Shown here piece after piece: positions 43,416-51,059 of a stretch of DNA of 64,000 nt. Numbering within the stretch: the stretch's first letter is position 1; every line of letters begins with the position of its first letter. Location: positions 1,596,843-1,660,842 of the forward strand of contig NZ_CP007739.1 of assembly GCF_000724485.1 (NCBI RefSeq), given 5' to 3'. The translations under genes were made by a program, and so were the position numbers. The notes below the pieces were generated by a model, which searched no databases, had not been told where the DNA came from, and saw only the letters and a program-made list of their open reading frames with translations. The DNA is from Bacillus methanolicus MGA3. Lineage in GTDB: Bacteria > Bacillota > Bacilli > Bacillales > Cytobacillaceae.

Positions 43416-44663
43416 TCACTCCGGAATATTTAGTTTTAATACCTGTACGATTTCTCCCTTATTCATCAGTTTCCTATCCGAGGGAATGATTATTAAGCAA
43501 TCTGTATTCCGGATCGAAGACAAGATGTTTGACTGGTCGATTCCAGCCGGCCGGACGTAAATTTTTCCGTCTATTATTTCGCTCGTTCCGCGTACGATAC
43601 GGTAAAACGAATCCATTTTTTTGTAATCCTCGGCGAGAAACGCTGAAAACGATGGGAGAAAGTAATTGGGTTTTCCTTGCATTCCCCATATAACAGGACG
43701 AACGAACAGCTCAAACCCGACGAAACATGCTCCAGGGTTCCCGGAAAGGGCGAACAAAAATTTATCCCGCCATATTCCTACAGTCGTCGGGCTGCCAGGA
43801 CGCATGGCTACTTTGTTAAACAACATCTTACCGTCCCATTGTTCAAAAATATTTACTAAAATATCGTAATCCCCAACGGAAGCCCCGCCTGTTGAAATGA
43901 CGATATCGACTTTTTCCATTGCTTCGAGAATCATTTCTTTAGCAAGTCCAACGTTATCTGGCACCTTCTCTAGGAGAACTGGAAGTCCACCGGCATTTAA
44001 CACTTGCGCAACAACCATGTAAGTATTGCTGTTGCGAATCTTTCCAGGCTCGAGCGGCTCATTGACGTCCAGTAGTTCCGAACCGGTGGCAAAAATAGCC
44101 ACTGTCGGCCGGCGTGAAACGGTGACTGTATCGTAACCGAAGGCAGCTAGGAGAGCGGCTTCACCTGGATTTATTTTGCGCCCTTTTTCCAGGATCATCG
44201 TACCTTTTGTCATTTCAAGTCCAACGGGAATAACGTTTTCATTGGGTGTCGCCTCCTTTCTGAGCACTGTATACGTTTGACCATTCTTTTGCATCTGTTC
44301 TGTCAATTCAATTATGACTACAGAATCGGCACCTTCTGGCATCATCGCTCCAGTCATAATGCGCGCAGCCGTATTTGCTGTCAGTTTTTTTTTCGGAACT
44401 GCACCGCACGGAATCGATTCAATGACTTTAAGAGCAACTGGCCGTTCGTCGGAGGCCCCTTTTGTGTCAGTCGATCGGACGGCAAACCCGTCCATCATCG
44501 AACGTCGGAAGTGAGGAAAGTCGTGTGTCGCTGACACATTTTCGCCGAGGTAACGGCCAATGCTGTCTATCAGCTTCACTTTTTCTGTATCGAGTGGACG
44601 AATCCACGGTTCAATTCGCTTTTGCGCATCCCAAATGTCAACAATTTCCCGATGAAACTTCAT
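43416..44663 (-). CDS. moeA: Molybdopterin molybdotransferase MoeA
   Basis: This 415-residue cytosolic enzyme inserts molybdate into adenylylated molybdopterin. The domains are ordered as in MoeA: FRRSMMDGFAVRSTDT, the beta-rich insertion with ARIMTGAMMPEGADSVV, the MPT-binding domain with IFATGSELLDVNEPLEPGKIRNSNTY and VISTGGASVGDYDIL, ALSGNPGACFVGFELFV, and a C-terminal beta-barrel. It is the last gene of the cox cluster and would supply cofactor for CO dehydrogenase (and any other Mo enzyme). AGGGAGACGAAAG precedes the ATG. The gene is richer in GC than the genes on its 3' side. Confidence 0.93.
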   Translation of the reverse strand: MKFHREIVDIWDAQKRIEPWIRPLDTEKVKLIDSIGRYLGENVSATHDFPHFRRSMMDGFAVRSTDTKGASDERPVALKVIESIPCGAVPKKKLTANTAARIMTGAMMPEGADSVVIIELTEQMQKNGQTYTVLRKEATPNENVIPVGLEMTKGTMILEKGRKINPGEAALLAAFGYDTVTVSRRPTVAIFATGSELLDVNEPLEPGKIRNSNTYMVVAQVLNAGGLPVLLEKVPDNVGLAKEMILEAMEKVDIVISTGGASVGDYDILVNIFEQWDGKMLFNKVAMRPGSPTTVGIWRDKFLFALSGNPGACFVGFELFVRPVIWGMQGKPNYFLPSFSAFLAEDYKKMDSFYRIVRGTSEIIDGKIYVRPAGIDQSNILSSIRNTDCLIIIPSDRKLMNKGEIVQVLKLNIPE

Positions 44664-44726
44664 CTTTCGTCTCCCTTCCCATAAACATAGTTAACGTCTT
44701 TACTATAAAGATCTAAAGTATGGCAC

Positions 44727-45359
44727 TTAGTTAGGGACTTGGTCTGTTGTATTTTTATCATTTTTTTCTTTACTGTAGATATTCCACTCTTCAGGTGTAT
44801 CAATATCTACACCCCATAATGAATGATCAAAATCGACGTATTCTAATTCATCTAAATGTTGGCGTATGACCTGATTAGCACCCCTATCTCCTTCAATACG
44901 AAGCAACTCAGGGAAAATTTCTGCAGCAAATAATACTGGATGACCAGGAACAGATGCATAGCGAGGCCGGATAATTTTGATATTTTTAGATTTTGCCACA
45001 TTATATACTTTTCGTAATCGATCAACCACCATAACAGGAATAAACGGTTGATCAGACAAAAAAACAAAAGAAGCCGGCACTTTATCCTTAATAGCTTTCA
45101 CTCCTGCCTTTAACGAAGTAGACATACCATTAGCAAAATTTGGGTTATGAATTACCATTGCTGGTAAATCACGAATATACTCTTTGAGCAACTCGGTATG
45201 CTCGCCGCTCACAACGACTACAGGACGGAGTCCGGAGTGCACGGCTGTTTCAACAGAATATCGAAACAGGGGCTTCCCATGCAGGTTCAGAAATTGTTTC
45301 GGTTGCCCCATTCGTTTGGACATGCCGGCAGCTAAAATGATAGCACCAATGTCGTTCAT
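44727..45359 (-). CDS. MocA-like molybdenum cofactor nucleotidyltransferase
   Basis: This 210-residue NTP-transferase has the GT-A-like pyrophosphorylase loop AIILAAGMSKRMGQPKQFL, then GMSTSLKAGVKAI, VFLSDQPFIPV and the C-terminal GDRGANQVI and DIDTPEEW motifs of MocA/PucB proteins. It should attach CMP to molybdopterin to make the MCD form that CO dehydrogenase carries; that role is inferred from family and operon. Its gene follows the XdhC/CoxI gene by 18 bases and precedes moeA by 63. Confidence 0.88.
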   Translation of the reverse strand: MNDIGAIILAAGMSKRMGQPKQFLNLHGKPLFRYSVETAVHSGLRPVVVVSGEHTELLKEYIRDLPAMVIHNPNFANGMSTSLKAGVKAIKDKVPASFVFLSDQPFIPVMVVDRLRKVYNVAKSKNIKIIRPRYASVPGHPVLFAAEIFPELLRIEGDRGANQVIRQHLDELEYVDFDHSLWGVDIDTPEEWNIYSKEKNDKNTTDQVPN

Positions 45360-45377
45360 ATACTTTTCCCGCCTCTT

Positions 45378-46427
45378 TTAACTATGGATTTTTTCTTTAC
45401 CATGCAGTGGCTGTCCAGGACGGGCAGAGCGCGCTGCGAGCAATTCGGACACGATAGATACTGCAACTTCTTCAATCGTTTCTGCACCCACATCCAGTCC
45501 AATTGGTGCCCGTATTGGACCGCTATTCATATCTGCACCAATATTCTGAAGCATTTCCCGCGTCCGTGATGAGGGACCAAGCACACCTACGTATTTAGGT
45601 CGTGCTTGAAGTGCGAGACGAAGAGCAGCTTCATCTCGAACTTGCAAGTGATTCATGATCAACCACCAACTCTCCGCGAGTTGTTCTGGATCGGCTTCAT
45701 CGGGTTCAACTACCAAGTGTTTTGCTTTAGGAAAGCGTTTAACTCCATTAAACTCATTGCGTGGATCAAGTATGGTTACACGGAATCCACATTTAGCAGC
45801 GAGCTCCGCCACAGGTATGGCGTCGTGCCCTGCACCGCAGATAATCAATTGTTCATTTGGCCGCATCGTGTCGATATAAAAACGGCGACCGCCAACTACG
45901 GCTATCTCCGCCCTCGTTCGGTTCTCGATACGATTTATCAACTGCTGAACGACAAGATCAGGTAATTCATTTATATCCCCGACCATTGGATTTTTCCCGT
46001 CAAAAACGCAGCGGATCCCTGTTGGTAACTCGAGAACAAGAGAGATGGCACGATCTTGGGCGATAATCTTTCTCACTGATCGCCAGAACGGGTCTTCAGA
46101 ACGAATGGGAAAGATGGCGACTTCCATCGTTCCTTTACATCCGATCCCGAGAGACCATAATTCATTTTCACTGAGATCGTAATTTACGAGTCGGGGTTCT
46201 CCTTCCTCTATTGCTTTTTCTGCCCATCCGTAAAGATCAGATTCAAGGCAGCCTCCACTGAGAGTCCCTAGCATATTTCCTGTTTCTGTCATCATCATTT
46301 TAGCACCGGGAAGGCGGTACGCAGAGCCTTGTACTTGAGTAATCGTCAAAAGAGCAGTCCTTTCTCCATCTAACCATGCTTGTTCAATACGAGCAAAAAC
46401 CTCACGTGCTTCATCAATACGTGACAC
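45378..46427 (-). CDS. XdhC/CoxI family protein
   Basis: This 349-residue protein has an N-terminal XdhC_CoxI segment (ITQVQGSAYRLPGAKM, GTLSGGCLESDL) and a Rossmann domain (LIICGAGHDAIPVAELAAKCGFRVTILDPR) followed by VGVLGPSSRTREML and APIGLDVGAETIEEVAVSIVSELLAAR. XdhC binds the molybdenum cofactor, promotes sulfuration and loads it into the hydroxylase. In cox clusters these are CoxI/CoxF; the paralog at 49976 differs by its YHS domain. The start is a GTG behind GGAGAGGTTAAGC. Confidence 0.9.
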   Translation of the reverse strand: MSRIDEAREVFARIEQAWLDGERTALLTITQVQGSAYRLPGAKMMMTETGNMLGTLSGGCLESDLYGWAEKAIEEGEPRLVNYDLSENELWSLGIGCKGTMEVAIFPIRSEDPFWRSVRKIIAQDRAISLVLELPTGIRCVFDGKNPMVGDINELPDLVVQQLINRIENRTRAEIAVVGGRRFYIDTMRPNEQLIICGAGHDAIPVAELAAKCGFRVTILDPRNEFNGVKRFPKAKHLVVEPDEADPEQLAESWWLIMNHLQVRDEAALRLALQARPKYVGVLGPSSRTREMLQNIGADMNSGPIRAPIGLDVGAETIEEVAVSIVSELLAARSARPGQPLHGKEKIHS

Positions 46428-46515
46428 GCTTAACCTCTCCTTTGTTTTTTTAGAGATTAGCTTCTTATTACGGAATACATAATGTGGGATAGCTCTAACT
46501 AGTCTTCAACTAATC

Positions 46516-46608
46516 TTAAACACGGCAAAATTTCCCTTTAAAAACATAATTCCACACCGAGCCGAAAGCTGTATTAACTAAACCAAGGTTTCTTAATCCT
46601 TTAACCAT
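46516..46608 (-). CDS. Possible 30-residue peptide coupled to the ctaG-like gene
   Basis: The frame MVKGLRNLGLVNTAFGSVWN... starts at an ATG overlapping the stop of the ctaG-like gene as TGATG, and runs 30 codons. It has no separate ribosome site beyond AGAGGTTG, and no recognised family. Translation coupling is possible; it may equally be spacer. Confidence 0.25.
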   Translation of the reverse strand: MVKGLRNLGLVNTAFGSVWNYVFKGKFCRV

Positions 46609-47381
46609 CAACCTCTCATTAACCAGTAAGAAGCTAACTTATGCGAAATAATCATAATCATACCACCCAATCTCTGATCTCCAATTGTTGATAAAAAACT
46701 AAGCTTTATAAAATATGGTTTCATATTAATATTCGGCGAAATACATACACGTAATGTTTTGCTTAAAAAAATTGGGTCATTATAAACTTTATATAATCCT
46801 TTGTTCGCAATAATTAGAAATAAACAGGCCGGCATCAACAATAAAAGCATTTTATAAATATAATTACGTTTTAGTTTATTTGACTCCTTTTCGTAAGAAG
46901 ATGCTGTCACTGGCCACCATACAAGAAAAGATAGCACTATTAAGAAGCCTTGCGAAAAATCATGCAAGGTTTTATCACTCATGACAGTGTTAAATACAAC
47001 TGGAAAGTGGTAAAAGGTGAACAAAAAAGCAAATAAGCCTAAAATCGCACGGTGGTAAAACTTGCTGTTACGGAGCTTACCCAAAAACTGAAATCGAGGA
47101 TGCACCTTAAATTCGGGTATTCCGGAAAGGATTAGCACAGGAATATAAAAACAAAGGAGACTCATTTGCAACATATGGACACTTAATAGAAGGTGACTAT
47201 AGAAGTTTAATGCACTTCCAAAACAAAGATTAATCAAAACAAGTCCCAATAAAAAGCAAGTAATTTTTTTTACTATTAACCTATTTAATTGACGAACCTT
47301 TGCCAGCACCAATAAATATAAAATAAGAACGGGAAATGAAAGTAAAAAGATAGTTTTGTCTATATATTGTATTGAATCCAA
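46608..47381 (-). CDS. CtaG/caa3-type oxidase assembly-like membrane protein
   Basis: This 257-residue protein has about six to seven hydrophobic helices. It matches the caa3_CtaG family: SHLLLSVHMLQMSLLCFYIPVLILSGIPEF (with the HMLQM motif), FYHFPVVFN, WWPVTASS and DQRLGGMIMII at the end. In bacilli CtaG is needed to form active cytochrome caa3 and is thought to deal with copper delivery. Here it sits inside the cox operon between coxE and the XdhC/CoxI gene, and its AT-rich composition is unlike its neighbours. A role in copper supply for CO dehydrogenase is inference. Confidence 0.8.
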   Translation of the reverse strand: MDSIQYIDKTIFLLSFPVLILYLLVLAKVRQLNRLIVKKITCFLLGLVLINLCFGSALNFYSHLLLSVHMLQMSLLCFYIPVLILSGIPEFKVHPRFQFLGKLRNSKFYHRAILGLFAFLFTFYHFPVVFNTVMSDKTLHDFSQGFLIVLSFLVWWPVTASSYEKESNKLKRNYIYKMLLLLMPACLFLIIANKGLYKVYNDPIFLSKTLRVCISPNINMKPYFIKLSFLSTIGDQRLGGMIMIISHKLASYWLMRG

Positions 47382-47418
47382 CTTCTTACCCTCCTAAATA
47401 AAGGTTTACATTGATGGC

Positions 47419-48543
47419 TTAGGGTGCTGCTGCTCGCAGCGCCCCGCTAAGTACTGCCTTTTTCCAAGTTGCTACATCATGGACATTGACGAATGCGTCA
47501 ATGTAAGGCAATGCCATCGACATGCCCACAGAAGTTGGTTCATAGCCAGGTTCACCAAGTAGCGGATTCATCCACACCACCCGTCCAACCCGAGCAGCCA
47601 AGTCGCGCATGGAAGTATGCATTTGCTCAGGATTACCTGCATCAAATCCATCCGACATGATTATGACACACGTATGTCGTTGCAAAAGACTAGGATATCG
47701 ATGAAGTAATTGTGCCAACGCGCCGCCAATCTGAGTTCCACCCCGTAATCCCGGTAAATCGCCATAAGGAATACCTTCCACCCCTTTTCGTGCAATAAGC
47801 GATGTCACCCGCAAAAGGCGTGTGGAAAAGAGAAAGATTTGCGTGCGTGCACGCACCCGTGTAAATGACCAAGCGAGAGATGTAATGAAAGGCGCATACG
47901 GTTTCATGGAACCGGAAATGTCAATAACTAGAACAATTCGCGGCTTGTCGGGTCGGCGTCGGCGCATTTTGAATTTAAACGGTTCTCCTGAATGGCGCAA
48001 TGCACTCCTTATGGTTCGACGCAGGTCCATTTTCTCTCTCCCTCGTGACTGCCACTTGCGGCCGCGAGGTGCATCCATCGTACGTACTGCCAACTGGGTC
48101 AACTTAACAACATCTTTCAAAACTTGGCCGTCCGCCCGTAAAGCAAATCTCTCTCCATCACTTGAATGAAAACCGGCAAGTATACCCTGTACAGTCTCTA
48201 GCGTCGGGCGCTCTGCCTTTTCACCGGCAACGGTTCCGCCCAGCAAATCATCTGATTGCAGGCGTCGCTTCTCCTGCAAACGTGCTTCCCGTATGCCAAA
48301 ATATTGCTCAAACAAAGTCGGAAAGATGCCCCATTCCGCCGGTGTCCTTGCATAGATTGAGCGAAAGGCAAAGCAAACCTCATCAATAGAGGTAAGGTTC
48401 AATTCAGTCAGTGCAGCAATTGCTGTCAATGTTTCGGGAACCCCTGCACGAAAACCATGATCTCGTAGCCAAGGCGCAAATTCGGTCACCTGCCTAACGA
48501 TGCTGCCTGTCAAGCTGCCTATCGCAGCCGTCAGGTGTTCCAT
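47419..48543 (-). CDS. coxE: CoxE-like VWA domain protein
   Basis: This 374-residue protein has a helical N-terminal half and a C-terminal von Willebrand A domain with the MIDAS motif VIDISGSMKPY, then RVRARTQIFLFSTRLLRV, RGGTQIGGALAQLL and CVIIMSDGFDAGN. In Oligotropha, CoxE works with the AAA+ protein CoxD and CoxF in putting copper and sulfur into the CO dehydrogenase site. The ATG at 48543 overlaps the end of coxD by 13 bases; a longer frame to 48603 is discounted. GC-rich. Confidence 0.9.
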   Translation of the reverse strand: MEHLTAAIGSLTGSIVRQVTEFAPWLRDHGFRAGVPETLTAIAALTELNLTSIDEVCFAFRSIYARTPAEWGIFPTLFEQYFGIREARLQEKRRLQSDDLLGGTVAGEKAERPTLETVQGILAGFHSSDGERFALRADGQVLKDVVKLTQLAVRTMDAPRGRKWQSRGREKMDLRRTIRSALRHSGEPFKFKMRRRRPDKPRIVLVIDISGSMKPYAPFITSLAWSFTRVRARTQIFLFSTRLLRVTSLIARKGVEGIPYGDLPGLRGGTQIGGALAQLLHRYPSLLQRHTCVIIMSDGFDAGNPEQMHTSMRDLAARVGRVVWMNPLLGEPGYEPTSVGMSMALPYIDAFVNVHDVATWKKAVLSGALRAAAP

Positions 48544-49391
48544 AGCAAATCGAATCCCCTTTCCCTTAGCAAGTCCATGTCTTCCTGCGTCTTCAACAAA
48601 CATCCTAGGGTATGTCGAATCACTTCTTCGTTCAGCTCCTGTGCACCTAATTCCGTGAGCGCCTGTGCAAAATCTATCGATTCTGCTAATCCAGGCGGCT
48701 TGAGCAGCGACAACTTCCGCAGTCGTCGCACGCTAAACACGATTTGTTTCACAAGTTTAGGTGCGATCTGCGGCACATGCAGTGAGATGATAGCCGCCTC
48801 TTGCTCAAATGCCGGATAATCAACCCAAATGTACAGACAACGGCGTCGTAAGGCGTCCGACAAGTCACGCGTGCGATTTGACGTTAAAATAACTAAAGGT
48901 GGTTCAGAGGCTCGAAAAGTACCCATCTCGGGGATGGTGATTTGGAATTCTGACAGAAATTCCAACAATAATGCCTCGAATTCCTCGTCGGCGCGATCTA
49001 CTTCGTCAATCAGTAGTACTGGCGCCGGTTTCTCACGCAGTGCACGTAAAAGCGGTCGTTCGATTAGAAACGCCTCACTGTAAAGTGCCTCTTGGTTTAC
49101 TGTACCATCGGTAAAGGCCGTGCGTGCCGTCAGCAGCTGTTTTGGGTAATCCCAATCGTACAGTGCCTGACTTGCATCCAAACCTTCATAGCACTGCAGG
49201 CGGACAAGGTTCACGGAACGAACAGCAGCGAGTGCTTTCGCCAATGCCGTCTTTCCTACACCTGCAGGACCTTCTAAAAGTAGAGGACGGGCTAGCCGCT
49301 GTGCCAAGTGCACAACAGTTGCTAGCCCTTCTTCTACTACATAGTGAGAACGTTGAAATTCCTCTTGCAGCATGCGCACTTGCTCGTTCAT
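48531..49391 (-). CDS. coxD: CoxD-like MoxR family AAA+ ATPase
   Basis: This 286-residue AAA+ ATPase has Walker A GPAGVGKTALAKAL (residues 41-54), Walker B VLLIDEVDRADEEFEALLLEFLSE, sensor 1 VILTSNRTRDLSDALRRRCL and a C-terminal lid. MoxR-type ATPases pair with VWA proteins, as here with CoxE. CoxD of Oligotropha refolds CoxL and introduces the sulfido ligand at molybdenum. AAGATTGACTGA precedes the ATG. It follows coxG by 17 bases. Confidence 0.92.
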   Translation of the reverse strand: MNEQVRMLQEEFQRSHYVVEEGLATVVHLAQRLARPLLLEGPAGVGKTALAKALAAVRSVNLVRLQCYEGLDASQALYDWDYPKQLLTARTAFTDGTVNQEALYSEAFLIERPLLRALREKPAPVLLIDEVDRADEEFEALLLEFLSEFQITIPEMGTFRASEPPLVILTSNRTRDLSDALRRRCLYIWVDYPAFEQEAAIISLHVPQIAPKLVKQIVFSVRRLRKLSLLKPPGLAESIDFAQALTELGAQELNEEVIRHTLGCLLKTQEDMDLLRERGFDLLWNT

Positions 49392-49408
49392 TCAGTCAAT
49401 CTTCCCTT

Positions 49409-49852
49409 CTACACAGCAGTGAATGCCTTCTCCAGATTTGCAAATACCTCCTGTATGATTTTTTTCGCCTGGTTATCAATCATGCGACCACCAAGTGCCG
49501 CGATAGGTCCGCTGATGGCTCCGTCACATTCCCATTTCAAGAGGGTACCACTGTCGATGTCGCTAAGGTTTACTACTGCTTTCATATCGACTCCGCTTCC
49601 CATTCCTCCACCCTTAATTGGTAGAGCCATCACAACTCCCGGTTCAACTGCGGATAATTCGCAATTGAGTTTGAATTTACCGCGAACAGGTCCTATGCCA
49701 ACCCTTACAATAGCTTGAAAACGATTATCACCCTCTACGTTGAATTCAAGCAAGTCGGGAATACAAGGCCCAACTTTTTGTGGATTAGTTATAAACTCCC
49801 AGACTTCATCCCGCGGTAACTCGATCGTATATTCTCCTCCATATTTAAGCAT
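49409..49852 (-). CDS. coxG: CoxG-like SRPBCC (carbon monoxide dehydrogenase subunit G) protein
   Basis: This 147-residue protein has the START/SRPBCC fold of the CoxG family: YTIELPRDEVWEFITNPQKVGPCIPDLLEF near the N terminus and WECDGAISGPIAALGGRMIDNQAKKIIQEVFANLEKA at the end. CoxG proteins are reported to help place CO dehydrogenase at the membrane and, in Mycobacterium, to take part in passing electrons to quinone. AGGAGGAAAATAA precedes the ATG. It sits between the XdhC-YHS and coxD genes. Confidence 0.9.
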   Translation of the reverse strand: MLKYGGEYTIELPRDEVWEFITNPQKVGPCIPDLLEFNVEGDNRFQAIVRVGIGPVRGKFKLNCELSAVEPGVVMALPIKGGGMGSGVDMKAVVNLSDIDSGTLLKWECDGAISGPIAALGGRMIDNQAKKIIQEVFANLEKAFTAV

Positions 49853-49975
49853 TTATTTTCCTCCTCGAGTTAAAATATAGTAAATCAGTCTTCAGTCGTA
49901 CGTTGATCAGCCTTTGAAAACTATAAGTATCTTTCAGTGCTACACCATGTTAACCAATTCAAATTCGTTTTTTTG

Positions 49976-50983
49976 TCATACGTGACTAAGAAAATTTTGT
50001 GGATTTTTAGCGAAGCGGTCTCGGCAGCCAGAACAGCAGAAGCCATAGGTAGTACCATCCAGTTCAAAACGAAATTGGGTCTTCTCCAAGTCTACAGTCA
50101 TACCACATACCGGATCCACCACTTTTGGTGATACTGTGTCACGAACTTCATTTGCGAATAATGCTTCGGGTTTCGAAACCCCAACTTCTGGTAATCCTTC
50201 CCACTTCGCTTTCAAATTTCGGCGGCGGCGTTCTACGATTTGAGCAAGGATACTAAGGGCAATTTCTTGCGCTCCTACAGCACCAATATCTAACCCGGCA
50301 GGAGCATTAACAAAGTCTATAAATTCTTTTGGCGCCCCGGCCGCTTCCAATCCGCTGCGCACGGTCGTCCAACGCTTCGGACTGGTCACCAAACCCAAAT
50401 ACCTTAAAGGCCAATGGGAAAGTGCTAACAGGCCATCACTATCATACAACCCCATCGTAGCAACGACGCCATAAGCCGTCGTAAAGTTGAAAGCAGCAAG
50501 TTGATGGCATAATATCTTTAACGGATCTTTTGAACTGCTTCTTTCCGCTTCTTCCAGTGAGATCCGGCGCGGCATAAAAGCGAATCGGGGTGCCATTTCT
50601 TTAAGAGCATGCGCAATCGGGGAATCACCCACAATAATCAACAAAGGATCAACATTCTTCGGTTCTAAAAAAAGTTCAACTGTTCCTTCAGATGCACACG
50701 TCATTGAAAGAACTGTAATTCCTTCTTCCACGTCGGCCGGCGGCTGCGGGGATACAAGCAAAAGTTTTTTTTCTCCAGTGCGGAGACATTCCTGAGCTTG
50801 ATCGATAATTAACTCCCGTGTACAATGTCCACCGACAAACCCTTTCATTTCTCCATCTGCTGTCACTATCGCTTTATCACCAACTGTCGCTGAACTCGGC
50901 CGAACACGGCGGACAACTGTCACCATGACATACGGTTCGACGCGTTCATCCATGTCCTTTGCCGTTTCCCACACAAGATCCAT
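49976..50983 (-). CDS. XdhC-family maturation factor with C-terminal YHS domain
   Basis: This 335-residue protein is XdhC/CoxI-like over residues 1-250 (VGDKAIVTADGEMKGFVGGHC; a degenerate Rossmann segment LLIIVGDSPIAHALKEMA; YLGLVTSPKRWTTVR and AGLDIGAVGAQEIALSILAQIVERRR). Residues 288-335 are a YHS domain: VVDPVCGMTVD, then TTYGFCCSGCRDRFAKNPQNFL with Cys 293, 316, 317 and 320. YHS domains bind metals and are common in copper ATPases and copper-related proteins. The fusion next to coxL suggests a factor that brings both Mo cofactor and copper, perhaps the CoxF counterpart; that is inference. A GC-rich hairpin lies between it and coxL. Confidence 0.88.
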   Translation of the reverse strand: MDLVWETAKDMDERVEPYVMVTVVRRVRPSSATVGDKAIVTADGEMKGFVGGHCTRELIIDQAQECLRTGEKKLLLVSPQPPADVEEGITVLSMTCASEGTVELFLEPKNVDPLLIIVGDSPIAHALKEMAPRFAFMPRRISLEEAERSSSKDPLKILCHQLAAFNFTTAYGVVATMGLYDSDGLLALSHWPLRYLGLVTSPKRWTTVRSGLEAAGAPKEFIDFVNAPAGLDIGAVGAQEIALSILAQIVERRRRNLKAKWEGLPEVGVSKPEALFANEVRDTVSPKVVDPVCGMTVDLEKTQFRFELDGTTYGFCCSGCRDRFAKNPQNFLSHV

Positions 50984-50992
50984 TTTGTATAC

Positions 50993-51016
50993 CCCGGCGG
51001 CGTTAGCGCCACCGGG
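50993..51016 (-). promoter_or_regulatory. Intercistronic hairpin between coxL and the XdhC-YHS gene
   Basis: CCCGGTGGCG and CGCCGCCGGG (minus strand) form a 10-bp stem with a CTAA loop. No T run follows, so it is not a terminator; it is placed to protect the coxMSL message end or adjust downstream expression. Confidence 0.6.
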
Positions 51017-51059
51017 CTTTCCCCTCCTTAATCCATGTTAATCCTAGCTAGATACTGAA

